64,000 nt of DNA from CAVVYV01 sp963752585 (GCA_963752585.1 CAVVYV010000008.1:682001-746000), one strand, 5' to 3'; positions 38,602 to 48,410 are shown, counted from the first letter of the stretch. Notes: generated by a model not told the origin, from the sequence alone. Numbers and translations: made by a program.

Positions 38602-39859
38602 TCAGAGCTCGAAGACGCGCCGGACGTCGAGCAGGCCGTCGATCAGGCGGTCGACCTCGTCGCGGGTGTTGTAGACGGCGAGGCTGGCGCGGGTCGTCGC
38701 CGGGACGCCGAGGCGCTCCATCAGGGGCTGGGCGCAGTGGTGGCCGGCGCGGACGGCGATCCCGTGGCGGTCGAGGATCTCCGAGACGTCGTGGGCGTGG
38801 ACGCCCTCGATCGCGAACGAGATGATCCCGCCGCGGTCATCCCCGGCCGGCGGCCCGAAGATCGGTCAGCCCGGGCACTTCGGCGATCCGCTCGAGCGCG
38901 TAGGCGGTGAGCTCCGCCTCGGCGGCGTGGACCGCCTCCAGCCCGAGCTCGTCGAGCCAGCGGACGGCGGCGCCGTAGCCGACCGCCTCGCCGATCGCCG
39001 GGGTGCCGCCCTCGAACTTGGCCGGGAGATCGGCCCAGGTGATCAGCTCGCGCCCGACCTTCTTGATCATCGAGCCGCCGCCGATGAAGGGCGGCATCGC
39101 CTCGAGCAGCTCGCGGCGGCCGAACAGCGCCCCGATCCCGGTCGGCCCGTACATCTTGTGGGCGGTGAGCGCGTAGAAGTCCGCCCCGAGCTCGGCCATG
39201 TCGAGCTCGAGCTTCGGCCCGCCCTGGGCGCCGTCGACGACCACCAGGGCGCCGGCCTCGTGGGCGAGGCGGGCGATCTCGGCGACCGGGTTGATCGTCC
39301 CGAGGACGTTGGAGACGTGGGCGACGCAGACCAGCTTCGGCCCGCGCTCGATCAGGGCGGCGAGCGCGTCGAGGTCGAGCCGGCCCTCGTCGGTGATCGG
39401 CGCCCAGTCGAGCACCGCGCCCTTCTCCTGGGCGAGCTGGTACCAGGGGACCACGTTCGAGTGGTGCTCCATCTCGGTGAGCACGATCCGGTCGCCCTCG
39501 CCGACGTTGGCGCGGCCCCAGGAGTAGGCGACCAGGTTGAGCGCCTCGGTCGCGTTGCGGACGAAGATCACCTCGCGATGATCGGCGCCGATGTGGGCGG
39601 CGACGGTCCGGCGCGCCTCCTCGTAGAGGCCCGTCGCCTCCTCTGAGAGGGTGTGGACGCCGCGGTGGACGTTGGCGTTCTCGAAGCGCCAGTAGCGGTC
39701 GAGCGCCTCGATCACCGCCAGCGGCTTCTGCGAGGTGGCGCCGTTGTCGAGATAGGCGAGCGGCTCGCCGTGGATCTCGCGCTCGAGGATCGGGAACTCG
39801 GACCGGATCTCCTCGAGCGAGCGGGGGAGGGCGGGGGCTGTCGCGGCGGTCGGCTCCAT
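38602..39859 (-). CDS. sufS: cysteine desulfurase SufS (one frameshift)
   Basis: A type II cysteine desulfurase of about 419 residues. The PLP lysine is in ALTAHKMYGPTGIG. The catalytic Cys loop is in AVRAGHHCAQPLMERLG. The second half of that domain lies one base out of frame after about 38850 (LTDLRAAGRG, then GGIISFAIEG). It removes sulfur from cysteine to give SufS-persulfide for SufU. AGGAG precedes the ATG. It starts seven bases after sufC and ends ten bases before sufU. Confidence 0.94.
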
Positions 39860-39866
39860 CTGCTCC

Positions 39867-40634
39867 TCAGGCGGCGGCCGCCTCGACCTCCTCCTTGATC
39901 CAGCCGTAGCCCTTCTCCTCGAGCTGCTCGACCAGCTCGGCGCCGCCCTCCTTGACGATCCGGCCGTCGTAGAGGACGTGGACGGCGTCGGGCTTGATCA
40001 GGTGAAGGATGCGCTGGTAGTGGGTGATGATCAGGACGCCCATCTCCGGCCCCGCGAAGCTGTTGACGCCCTCGGCGACGACCCGGAGCGCGTCGATGTC
40101 GAGGCCGGAGTCGGTCTCGTCGAGCACCGCCAGCTCGGGGCGGAGCATCGCCAGCTGGAGGATCTCCATCCGCTTCTTCTCGCCGCCGGAGAAGCCGTCG
40201 TTGACGTAGCGGGAGGAGAACTCCTTGGGGATGTTGGTGAGCGCCATCGCCTCCTCGGTCTGCTTGCGGAAGTCCTTCAGCTTCACCGGCTCCTCGTCCT
40301 TCGCGTCGCGGTGGGCGTTGACCGCCATCCGCAGGTACTTGGCGACGGTGACGCCGGGAATCGCGACCGGGTACTGGAAGGCCATGAACAGCCCCATCCG
40401 CGAGCGCTCGTCGGGAGCGGCCTCGGTGATGTCCTCGCCCTTGAAGGTGATCGTCCCCTCGGTGATCTCGAGGCCCGGGTGACCCATGATCGCGTTCGCG
40501 AGGGTGGACTTGCCCGAGCCGTTCGGCCCCATCAGGGCGTGGATCGCGCCCTCCTCGACCTCGAGGTCGAGCCCCTTGAGGATCTCCTTGTCCTCGGCGG
40601 TCACGTGCAGGTTGCGGATCTCGAGCTCGGCCAA
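39867..40634 (-). CDS. sufC: Fe-S assembly ATPase SufC
   Basis: A 255-residue ABC ATPase with Walker A GPNGSGKSTL, the SufC-specific QYPVAIPGV, signature FSGGEKKRMEI and Walker B LAVLDETDSGLD. It drives conformational change in the SufBC2D scaffold. The start is TTG 40634 with AGGAG six bases upstream. It follows the rrf2 regulator by 36 bp. Confidence 0.96.
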   Translation of the reverse strand: MAELEIRNLHVTAEDKEILKGLDLEVEEGAIHALMGPNGSGKSTLANAIMGHPGLEITEGTITFKGEDITEAAPDERSRMGLFMAFQYPVAIPGVTVAKYLRMAVNAHRDAKDEEPVKLKDFRKQTEEAMALTNIPKEFSSRYVNDGFSGGEKKRMEILQLAMLRPELAVLDETDSGLDIDALRVVAEGVNSFAGPEMGVLIITHYQRILHLIKPDAVHVLYDGRIVKEGGAELVEQLEEKGYGWIKEEVEAAAA

Positions 40635-40670
40635 ATTCGGCTCCTAGGTGGTTCGGTTTTCGGGTCTGGA

Positions 40671-41171
40671 CTAGGCGGCGCCGGCGACCGCGCGCTTCCC
40701 GCGCGACCCCGGCTGGCGCCCTTCGCCGCCGGACGAGTGCTGGTCGGCGAACTCGACCAGGTCGGCGAGCGTGGTCCCGGACAAAGCCTTGGTGACGCCG
40801 CCCTGCACCCGGGTCCAGAGCAGCTTCGTGGCGCACGCCTGGTCGCCGTCGGTCTCGTGCGAGCACGAGACCTTGCCCTCGGGGTCGGGGTGGAAGCACT
40901 CCATCGGGGCGATCGCTCCCTCCAGCGCCTGGACCACCTCGAGCATCTCGATCTGCTCCGCCGGTCGCCCCAGCCTGTAGCCGCCGTGGGCGCCCCGCTG
41001 GCTCTCGACCAGGCCGGCCTTGCGCAGCTTCGCGACCAGGTGCTCGAGGTAGGAGAGGGGGAGCCGCTCGGAATCGGCGACCGCGCTCAGCGCAACCGGG
41101 TCGCCGCCGTCCTGGCGGCCCAGCTCGACCATCAGGCGAACGCCGTACTCGGCTCGGGTGGAGAACAGCAT
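40671..41171 (-). CDS. Rrf2-family Fe-S-sensing regulator of the suf locus
   Basis: A 166-residue Rrf2 protein. It has the N-terminal winged helix (MLFSTRAEYGVRLMVEL, LSYLEHLVAKLRKAGLV, SQRGAHGGYRLGR). Three Cys that can bind a 2Fe-2S or 4Fe-4S cluster follow (APMECFH, KVSCSHE, DQACATKLLW). Actinobacterial SufR and IscR use such clusters to gauge Fe-S status and repress suf. As first gene of the cluster it likely controls its own promoter through the motif at 41181-41200. Its C-terminus is basic. Confidence 0.9.
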   Translation of the reverse strand: MLFSTRAEYGVRLMVELGRQDGGDPVALSAVADSERLPLSYLEHLVAKLRKAGLVESQRGAHGGYRLGRPAEQIEMLEVVQALEGAIAPMECFHPDPEGKVSCSHETDGDQACATKLLWTRVQGGVTKALSGTTLADLVEFADQHSSGGEGRQPGSRGKRAVAGAA

Positions 41172-41180
41172 CGGGAGAAA

Positions 41181-41200
41181 TCCTAGCTGAGTGGTCGGAT
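41181..41200 (-). promoter_or_regulatory. spaced motif in the rrf2-suf promoter
   Basis: On the minus strand it is ATCCGAC-N8-TAGGA, followed by T, so TAGGAT could be a -10 element with the start codon nine to ten bases on. The same blocks at identical spacing occur before the Rieske-sufBD unit (36550-36569). This suggests one regulator controls both halves of the suf locus. Confidence 0.45.
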
Positions 41201-41214
41201 AAGCGGTGGCGAAC

Positions 41215-41695
41215 GCGTTTCAGCTCGGCGCGGGGAACGCCGCCTCCGCGCTCGACGATCCCGCGGAGGACGTTGCGAAACTCGGCGTAGACGCGGGGCC
41301 CGGCCGCCTCGGCGTGGCGCCGCTCGATCTCGGCGACGATCTCGTCGCGAAGCTGCAGCTGCTCGAGGCCGCGTTCGGTCGGAACGATCAGCTTCGCGCG
41401 GCGATCGCTCGGGTCCGGCCGGCGCTCGACGTACCCGGTCGTCCTCGAGCTCGTCCACCAGCCGGCCGACGACCTGCTTGTCGCGCCCCGAGAGCCTTGC
41501 GAGCTCGCTCGCCCGGACGCCGTCCTCGTCGAGGTAGGCGAGGACCGCGCTGTGGCGTGGGTGGAGCTCCGCGTGCCCCTGGTCGGCGAGGCGCTCGAAC
41601 AGCTCTCCCTGCAGGGCTCCCTCGAGACGTGCGGTCAGAACCCCGAGATCCGGGTTCAGCTGCTGCCTCTCGCTGCGTCGCTTGGCCGTCGTCAT
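41215..41695 (-). CDS. MarR-family regulator (one frameshift)
   Basis: From ATG 41695 the protein shows the MarR winged helix: LHPRHSAVLAYLDEDGVRASELARLSG, KQVVGRLVDELED, then one base out of step GYVERRPDPSDRRAKLIVPTERG. The wing motif DPSDRRAK is diagnostic. The slip lies near 41437. The 3' end is uncertain because the corrected frame stays open past 41215. It is divergent from htpX and may control it. Confidence 0.75.
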
Positions 41696-41821
41696 GATGG
41701 TCTCAAACCGAGATAGTAGAGGAATGAGATGGTCTGGTTTCGCTACCAAGCCTTTAGAGCCGGTTGAGGCGGTTGGCTAAGATCGGCGCAGACTTCAAAC
41801 AGATTCTCCAAAGGAGATTCG

Positions 41822-42684
41822 ATGACCACCACACGTCGTTCCAACTTCGCGGCCACGCTCAGGACCACCCTCCTGCTCGCCGGCCTCACCGGGCTGCTCG
41901 TCGTCATCGGCGCGCTCATCGGCGGGCCGTCAGACGGCGGCGTTCTTCCTCGGCGATCGGCCTGCTGCTGAACCTCGGCACCTACTGGTTCAGCGACAAG
42001 ATCGCGCTGAGGATGTCGGGCGCGAAGCCGGTCTCCGAGGAGGAGGCCCCGCGGCTCTACCAGATGGTCAGGGACCTGACCACCCGCGCCGGGCTGCCGA
42101 TGCCGAAGCTCTACGTGATCCCCCAGGACCAGCCGAACGCCTTCGCCACCGGGCGCAACCCGGAGCACTCGGCGGTGGCGGTCACCCAGGGCATCCTCAA
42201 GCTGCTCTCCGAGGATGAGCTTCGGGGCGTGCTCGCCCACGAGCTCGGCCACGTTCGCAACCGCGACATCCTGATCACCTCGGTCGCGTCGGCGATCGGC
42301 GGCGCGATCACCTACATCGCCTACATGCTGCTCTGGTTCGGCGGAGACAACGAGTCCCCGCTCGGCTTGGTGGGCGCGCTGGCGCTGGTGCTGCTGGCGC
42401 CGATCGCCGCCTCGATCATCCAGCTGGCGGTCTCGCGGCAGCGCGAGTTCTCGGCCGACGCAACCGGCGCCGAGATCTCCGGCAACCCCGAGTCGCTGGC
42501 GAGCGCCCTGCTGCGCCTCGAGGCCGGGGCCCAGGCGATCCCGATGCAGGTGAACCAGGCGGCCGAGCCGCTCTACATCGTCAAGCCCTTCCGGGGCGGC
42601 GGCTTCGCGGCGCTGTTCTCGACCCACCCGCCGATCGAGGAGCGGGTCCGCCGCCTGCGCCAGATGCGCCCCGCAATCGCCTAG
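41822..42684 (+). CDS. htpX: HtpX-type membrane zinc protease (one frameshift)
   Basis: About 287 residues from ATG 41822, with AAGGAGA upstream. Two N-terminal helices are followed by the protease domain with zinc motif HELGHVRNRD. The third ligand region is REFSADATGAEISG. Two more helices lie between. HtpX degrades misfolded membrane proteins under stress. The frame shifts by one base near 41935 between the first helix and SAIGLLLNLGTYWF. A strong hairpin follows at 42709-42734. Confidence 0.9.
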
Positions 42685-42708
42685 CAGTCACAGGTAATAC
42701 GCGACGTT

Positions 42709-42734
42709 CGAGGGACGCCAGCCGGCGTCCCTCG
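42709..42734 (+). terminator. hairpin after htpX
   Basis: A perfect 11-bp stem (CGAGGGACGCC and its complement) with a 4-base AGCC loop, 24 bases after the htpX stop. There is no T-run after it, so it is a terminator-like or mRNA-stabilising hairpin, not a classic intrinsic terminator. Confidence 0.55.
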
Positions 42735-42811
42735 TCGTTCGGGGCGGAATCCGTGCCCGCTCCGCCGCTACACTGAGTGAAGTATTGGAAATCCGATCAG
42801 GATTTGGGAAT

Positions 42812-43283
42812 ATGAGCGACGTGGTCGATATGCCCCGCAAGGAAGTGCCGCCGCCCCTCGAGCTGGTCAAGGGCCGGATCGAGGAGCTGCTGCCGCCCGA
42901 CGCGCGCACGCGAGATCGACGAGGGCGAGGTCGTCCTGATCGACGTCCGCGACCCCGAGCGCTACGAGGCGGGGCACCTGAAGGGGGCGGTCAACGTTCC
43001 CTCCGGTGAGAGCGCCCGCGACCGCCCACGAGCGCCGGCTACGCCGACGCGATCAAGGAGGCCGGTGCGCGCCTCGAGGACCGCCTCATTCTCTACTGCG
43101 GCCAGGGCAACCGCTCCGCCCGGACCGCCGACGCGCTTCGCCAACGAGCACGGCTTCGAGAGCGTCGCCTCGATCATCGGAGGGGCGAAGCTCTGGAGCG
43201 ACCTCGGCTTTCCGGTCGAGGGTGAGATCACGGTCGGCACCGAGGAATCCGAGACGGACTTGGAAGACGAGGAGGACGACTAG
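42812..43283 (+). CDS. rhodanese-like sulfurtransferase (frameshifts)
   Basis: A single rhodanese domain of about 155 residues: VVLIDVRDPERYEAGHLKGAVNV, then LILYCGQGNRSARTADAL with the active-site Cys, then ASIIGGAKLWSDLGFPVEG. An acidic tail ends it. Shifts near 42905, 43015 and 43135 break the frame. Its stop is directly followed by the ATG of a MoeB-rhodanese protein. Together they probably supply activated sulfur to the carrier protein encoded at 44496. Confidence 0.82.
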
Positions 43284-44469
43284 ATGGAGGCCGGAACGCT
43301 GAGCCTCGAGGAGATCAAGAAGCGGATCGAGCAGCTCTCTCCCGAGCAGGCCTACGAGGAGATCGAGAACGCCAACGGCGACGTCGTCCTGCTCGACATC
43401 CGCGAGCCCCACGAGCACGCCGAGGCCCATCTCGAGGGCGACATCCTCGTGCCGCCGGTCGAGGTCGCCGAGCTGGCCGCCGACCAGCGCGCACCCGACA
43501 CCTCCCGGCGGCTGATCCTCTACTGCCGCTCCGGCGCTCGCTCCGCCCGGGCCGCCCATCTCCTCCAGGAGCAGTTCGGCTACGACAACGTCGCCAACGT
43601 CGAGGGCGGGATCCTCGCCTGGCAGGAGGCCGGCCTCCCGGTCGACGAGGCCGAGGGGATGACCGCGGAGCAGCGCGAGCGCTACTCCCGCCACACGATG
43701 CTCCCCGAGGTCGGGGTCGAGGGCCAGGTGAAGCTGCTGAACGCGAAGGTGCTCCTGATCGGCGCCGGCGGGCTCGGCGCTCCCGCCGCTCTCTACCTGG
43801 CGGCGGCCGGGGTCGGGACGCTCGGGCCTGGTCGACGACGACGTCGTCGACGAGTCGAACCTCCAGCGCCAGGTGATCCACACCACCGAGCGGGTCGGCG
43901 AGCCGAAGACGGAGTCGGCGCGGAAGACGATCGAGGCGCTCAACCCCGACGTCGAGGTGGTCGAGCACCGCACCCGGCTCGACGCCAGCAACGTGCTCGA
44001 GATCATCAAGGACTACGACGTGATCGTCGACGGGGCCGACAACTTCCCCACCCGCTACCTGCTCAACGACGCCTCGGTGCGCCTGCGGAAGCCGGTGGTC
44101 TCCGCCTCGATCCTCGCCTTCGACGGGCAGATCTCGACCTTCGTCCCCTTCGAGGGGCCGTGCTACCGCTGCCTCTACCCGACTCCGCCGCCGGCGGAGC
44201 TGGCGCCGAGCTGCGGCGAGGCCGGCGTCCTCGGCGTGATGGCCGGGGTGCTCGGCCTGCTCCAGGCGAACGAGGTGATCAAGCTGGTCGCCGGGATCGG
44301 CGAGCCGCTGATCGGCCGCCTGCTCCTCTACGACTCGCTCGGCACCCGGTTCACCGAGCTCAAGGTCCGGCGCGACCCGAACTGCCCGATCTGCGGCCCG
44401 AACGCCGAGGAGATCCCCGAGTCCGAGATGGGGAAGTTCCCGGACTACGAGGCGTTCTGCGCGCGCTAG
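43284..44469 (+). CDS. MoeB/MoeZ-type carrier-protein adenylyltransferase with N-terminal rhodanese domain (one frameshift)
   Basis: Residues 1-115 form a rhodanese domain (VVLLDIREPHEHAEAHLEG, active Cys in LILYCRSGARSARAAHL). An E1-like ThiF/MoeB domain follows with nucleotide loop LLIGAGGLGAPAALYLA, ESNLQRQVIH, the structural zinc pairs CYRC and CPIC, and IVDGADNFPTRY. The rhodanese is N-terminal, the reverse of MoeZ. One base is out of step near 43830. It should adenylate and sulfurate the carrier encoded 27 bp downstream. Confidence 0.9.
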
Positions 44470-44495
44470 TCCGCCCGCTGTAGCTTTCCCGCCCG

Positions 44496-44778
44496 ATGCC
44501 GACGATCAAGGTGCCACCCGTCCTCCGTCCGCAGACCGACGGCGAGGCCGAGGTCTCGGTCGGCGGCGGCACCGTCGGCGACGCCCTCCAGGCGCTCGCC
44601 GAGCGCTACCCGGCCACCCGCGAGCAGCTCTTCTCGCCCGAGGGCGAGCTCAACCGCTACGTCAACGTCTATCTGAACGACGAGGACGTCCGGGTGCTCG
44701 ACGGGCCTCGAGACCGGCGCCGGCGAGTCGGACACCGTGGTCATCCTTCCGGCCATGGCGGGCGGCTCGCACGCGTAA
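44496..44778 (+). CDS. cysO: CysO/MoaD/ThiS-type sulfur carrier with a C-terminal extension (one frameshift)
   Basis: A 93-residue beta-grasp carrier: VPPVLRPQTDGEAEVSVGG, NRYVNVYLNDEDVRVLDG, then one base out of frame (extra C near 44705) DTVVILPAMAGGSHA. The tail has three residues after the GG that must become the thiocarboxylate, so processing by a protease is needed. CysO-type carriers bring sulfide to CysM for cysteine synthesis, and a CysM and a JAMM protease are encoded at 49418 and 51640. A role in molybdopterin or thiamin synthesis is the alternative. Confidence 0.8.
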
Positions 44779-44845
44779 CCCTTTCCACCGCCTCGGCGCT
44801 GTTAGGGCTGACCAGCCCCACGGGGAAGCTAGGGAAAGGAAACTG

Positions 44846-45319
44846 ATGCGAAAGCTGTGCATCGCAATCGCGGTAGGCGCGCTCGCGGCGTGCTTGGCCG
44901 TCGCCCCGGCCGCAATCGGCAAGAACGGGCCGAAGGCGCCGAAGCAGGTGTCCGGTGCGGTGACCGTGACGGCGAGCCCGAGCACGGTGACGCCGGCCAC
45001 GACCACCGTAGCGGTCAGCGGCAACCTGAAGGCGAGCAGCGGCTGCCGGAAGGGCCGGACGGTCGAGTTCTCGTACGTCGGCACCGGTGGTGCCACCACC
45101 CCGCTGGCGGTGACCGCGGTCACCGGACCGAACGGCGACTTCAGCGCCGTTCTGCCGAAGCCGGCCGACGCCGCGCCGGCGACGGTGACTCTGCAGGCGA
45201 GCCTCGACGAGATCGACCGGAAGGTCGGCAGCAAGAAGAAGGGCCAGAAGACGAAGAAGGGCAGGAAGTTCACCTGCCTTGCCGCCCAGGGCCAGACCAC
45301 TCTGACGGTCGCGCCCTAA
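44846..45319 (+). CDS. secreted Ig-like repeat protein, unknown function
   Basis: A 157-residue exported protein with a clear signal peptide (CIAIAVGALAACLAVAPAAIG). A single beta-sandwich-like domain rich in Thr/Val/Ala follows (VTVTASPSTVTPATTTVAVSG). A Lys-rich loop lies near the end. Two Cys (SSGCRKGRT, FTCLAAQG) could form a disulfide. GGAAAGGAA precedes the ATG. Confidence 0.65.
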   Translation: MRKLCIAIAVGALAACLAVAPAAIGKNGPKAPKQVSGAVTVTASPSTVTPATTTVAVSGNLKASSGCRKGRTVEFSYVGTGGATTPLAVTAVTGPNGDFSAVLPKPADAAPATVTLQASLDEIDRKVGSKKKGQKTKKGRKFTCLAAQGQTTLTVAP

Positions 45320-45346
45320 GGGATTCCGGCAAAGCCCGTGTGCGGA

Positions 45347-45375
45347 CGAGTGGCCCACCTCGTGTGGGCCACTCG
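45347..45375 (+). terminator. strong hairpin after the secreted protein gene
   Basis: A perfect 12-bp stem, CGAGTGGCCCAC with its complement, around a CTCGT loop, 28 bases after the stop codon. No T-run follows. It stands just before the ECF sigma gene start at 45397, so it should separate the two transcripts. Confidence 0.6.
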
Positions 45376-45396
45376 CCTGCGCTACGGTCGCGCTCG

Positions 45397-45951
45397 ATGT
45401 CCCCGGATCGGTTCAAGGGACTGGTCGAGGCCGCCAGGGAGGGGGACGAGGCAGCCTGGAGCGAGATCTTCGGTGAGCTGGCGCCACCCGTACTCGGCTA
45501 TCTGCGAGGAAGCCGGGCACCCGACCCCGAGGACACCCTCAGCGAGACGTTTCTTCAGGCGGCCCGCGACCTGCCGGGCTTCGACGGTGATTGGGGCGCC
45601 TTTCGCGGCTGGGTCTTCGCGATCGCCCATCACCGCCTGCTCGACGCTCGCAGGCACGCCGCCCGGCGCCCGACCGAGCTGATGGCAGAGCCGCCAGAGC
45701 CGAGAACCGAGCGGCTCCCCGACGCCGCGGAGGAGGCGATTGCCCGGATCAGCTCCCAGGAGGTCCACCGGCTGCTCGGGATGCTCACACCCGATCAGCG
45801 ATCCGTCCTCCTGCTCCGAATTCTCGGCGATCTCTCGATCGAGCAGGTCGCACGCGCCCTGGACAAGCGCCCCGGGGCGATCAAGCAGCTCCAGCGTCGC
45901 GGTCTCGCGGCCGTCCGCCGGGAGCTCGAAGGGCGGGGGGTAACCCCGTGA
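45397..45951 (+). CDS. ECF-type RNA polymerase sigma factor
   Basis: A 184-residue sigma-70 family protein. Region 2 is visible in FKGLVEAAREGDEAAWSEIF, DTLSETFLQAARDL and WVFAIAHHRLLDARRHAAR. Region 4 is visible in LTPDQRSVLLLRILGDLSIEQVARALDKRPGAIKQLQRRGL. Its stop overlaps the GTG of the following membrane protein gene, a typical sigma/anti-sigma pair. The signal is unknown. Confidence 0.9.
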   Translation: MSPDRFKGLVEAAREGDEAAWSEIFGELAPPVLGYLRGSRAPDPEDTLSETFLQAARDLPGFDGDWGAFRGWVFAIAHHRLLDARRHAARRPTELMAEPPEPRTERLPDAAEEAIARISSQEVHRLLGMLTPDQRSVLLLRILGDLSIEQVARALDKRPGAIKQLQRRGLAAVRRELEGRGVTP

Positions 45952-46700
45952 GCGGTAATGGCGCTTTCGAAGATGAGATGGATCTGATTCGCCGACGGAA
46001 CCCCGCGGATGACGAGCTCGCCGCCTTCTCGGCGGCGGTGCGGGCGACGCTGCTCGAAGCGCCCGACCGGACCGCCTCAGCGCTCCTGGTCCCGCAGGTC
46101 GCTGAGGAGGCCAGAGCATCCTCCGCGGACCAATCAGACAGAAGAGCCGCGAGGGAGCACCGGCCGGTTGCCGCTCGCAGGCGCTGGGCACCGATGCTCA
46201 GGGTGGGAATCGCGATCGTCCTGGTGCCGCTGCTGACCGCCGGCTTGGCCGTGGCGGGGGTGAAGCTCCCCGGTCCGGCCGACGATGCCTTCGAGCGCAT
46301 CGGCGTCGAGCTGCCCAACCAGGCCGACCCTGAAGACGACGACGGCGGCGCGACGCCGGCCGCTGAGGGGGACGGGACTGAGGAGCCCGGCGCCGCGGGT
46401 CAGGACAACGCGGCGGAGAAGCGCGGCCAGGGGAAGGCGAAGAGCAACCCCGCCCGCGAGGGTGGGCGCGCCAACGGCACCAACGGCCGGGGTCGGGCGC
46501 TAGGCAAGCGCGGGCTGGCGCCCGGTCAGTTGAAGAAGGACTCCAGCGGCGGCAGCCAGGGCAAAGGAAGGGCGGTCGGGCAGACTGGCTCGACGCCGCC
46601 CGGCAAGGCTAAGTCAAAGCCGGAGAAGGGAAGCGGCGGCTCCGGCGGCGGCTCGGCCAAGGGCGGCGGCAAGGGCGCGGCGAAGCTGAAGAGCAAGTAG
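45948..46700 (+). CDS. probable anti-sigma partner, single-pass membrane protein with basic Gly/Lys-rich tail
   Basis: A 250-residue protein whose GTG overlaps the sigma factor stop. The cytoplasmic N-terminus (DEMDLIRRRNPADDELAAFSAAVRATL) is about 85 residues, followed by one helix (MLRVGIAIVLVPLLTAGLAVAGV). The long outer part is low-complexity, rich in Gly, Lys and Ser, ending GKGAAKLKSK. It lacks a ZAS-type HxxxCxxC motif. Anti-sigma activity is inferred from gene order and topology only. Confidence 0.6.
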   Translation: MSGNGAFEDEMDLIRRRNPADDELAAFSAAVRATLLEAPDRTASALLVPQVAEEARASSADQSDRRAAREHRPVAARRRWAPMLRVGIAIVLVPLLTAGLAVAGVKLPGPADDAFERIGVELPNQADPEDDDGGATPAAEGDGTEEPGAAGQDNAAEKRGQGKAKSNPAREGGRANGTNGRGRALGKRGLAPGQLKKDSSGGSQGKGRAVGQTGSTPPGKAKSKPEKGSGGSGGGSAKGGGKGAAKLKSK

Positions 46701-46711
46701 CGCCCTGGGCG

Positions 46712-48264
46712 CTAGTGCTCCAGGACCAGGCCGAGGAAGCGCTTCGTGCGCTCCTCCTTTGGGTTCTCGAGCACGTCCTTCGGCTTCCCCTGCTCGACGA
46801 TCACGCCCTCGTCCATGAAGACGACCTGATCGCCGACGTCTCTGGCGAAGCCCATCTCGTGGGTGACGACGACCATCGTCATCCCCTCGGCGGCGAGCTC
46901 CCGCATCACGTCGAGCACCTCCTTGATCAGCTCCGGATCGAGCGCGCTGGTGACCTCGTCGAACAGCATCACGTGCGGGTCCATCGCCAGCGCCCGGGCG
47001 ATCGCGACACGCTGCTGCTGGCCGCCGGAGAGCCGCTCGGGGTACTCCTCGAGCTTGTCGGCGAGCCCGACCCGGTTCAGCAGCGCCGCCGCCTTCGTCC
47101 TCGCCTCGCCCTGGCCGCGCCTCAGCACCGTCCGCTGGGCGAGGGCGACGTTCTCGATCGCGGACTTGTGTGGAAAAAGGTTGAACTGCTGGAAGACGAT
47201 TCCGATTCGCTGGCGGACGTAGTCGATCCCATAGGCGCTGCTCTCACCCGTGATCTCGTGACCCTCGACCAGAATCCGGCCCTGGTCCGGTGGCTCGAGC
47301 AGGTTGATGCAGCGGAGCAAGGTGCTCTTGCCCGAGCCGCTCGGGCCGAGCACGCAGACGACCTCGCCCCTGGTCGACCTCCAGGTCGATCCCGCGCAGC
47401 ACCTCGAGGTCGCCGAAGCGACTTGGTCACTCCCTCCAGCTCCAGCACCGAGTCGGCCATGCTCAGACCGGGCCCCCGGTCGGGCCCCGCGGTCGCCGGC
47501 GTGGGCGTCGGGGCGGGGCCTGCGCCGCCGCCGGTGCGGGAGGTGCGCTCCTGCTGGCGGGCGATCAGCCAGTCGACCAGGCGGGCAAGCGGGATCGTCA
47601 CAAGCAGGAAGAGGATCGCCCCGAGGGTGAGCGCCGAGCTGTTGAAGGTCTCGGACTGGATGTCGCGGCCGACCTGGACGACCTCGACGAAGCCGATCAC
47701 GCTGACCAGCGAGGTGTCCTTCATCAGGGCGATGAAGTCGTTCAGCAGCGGCGGGATCACCTTGCGCACCGCCTGCGGGACGATCACCTGGCGCATCGCC
47801 TGGCGGTAGCTCATCCCGAGCGAGCGCGCCGCCTCCATCTGGCCCCGGGGCACGGCCTCGATCCCCGCGCGGTAGACCTCGGCCATGTAGGCGCCGTAGG
47901 TGATCGTGAGCGCGATGATCCCGTACCAGAAGGGGTCAGGCTTCCCGAACCACCGCGGGATGCCGATGTCCTCGGGGATGACGCCCTCGACGGCGAGGGC
48001 GCCGAGGCCTCCCGAGACGAGCAACAGGATCAGCAGCAGCGGGATGCCGCGGAAGGCGTCGATGTAGGCGATCGTCAGCCAGCGCACCGGGGCGAGCGGC
48101 CTTACCCGGCAGTTGGCGCAGCAGCGCCAGGACCAGGCCCCATACCAGCGAGAGCACCCCCGCGATCACCGAGAGCTGGATCGTCTGCCAGAAGCCCTCG
48201 AGGATCGCGCCGAAGTTGTCGGTGAGATGTTGACGTCGAAGTACTGCTCGATGATCACGTCCAT
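46712..48264 (-). CDS. amino-acid ABC transporter permease/ATP-binding protein, probably fused (frameshifts)
   Basis: From ATG 48264 (AAGGAG upstream) the product begins MDVIIEQYFDV. The His/Glu/Gln-type permease follows (YIDAFRGIPLLLIL, YGAYMAEVYRAGIEAVPRGQMEAARSLGM). A Gly/Pro/Thr-rich linker leads, in the same frame and with no stop, into the ATPase start MADSVLELEGVTKS. The ATPase has Walker A LGPSGSGKSTLL, signature LSGGQQQRVAIARAL and Walker B VMLFDEVTSALD. Slips lie near 48225, 48105, 47420 and 47375. It works with the binding protein encoded just upstream on the same strand. Confidence 0.8.
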
Positions 48265-48361
48265 TGGGTCTCCTTCCGCGGAGCGCTCGCCGATTCGAGG
48301 CCGAGGAGGAGGCTAGTTAACGGCCGGGAGCGCCGGGCGCGAGGCGCGGCACCCGGAACGC

Positions 48362-48387
48362 GAAGGGGCGCCCGGAGGCGCCCCTTC
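48362..48387 (-). terminator. hairpin between the binding-protein and permease genes
   Basis: A perfect 11-bp stem (GAAGGGGCGCC and complement) with a 4-base loop. It lies 24 bases after the binding-protein stop and about 100 bases before the permease start. Such hairpins commonly protect the abundant binding-protein mRNA and reduce read-through to the permease. Confidence 0.6.
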
Positions 48388-48410
48388 CGCGATCCATCTG
48401 ATTCGGCCTG

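Noticed and set aside
41695..41822. MarR operator between marR and htpX
   Set aside because: Only short TCTC/GAGA arms around AAACC could be found; too weak to call a site.
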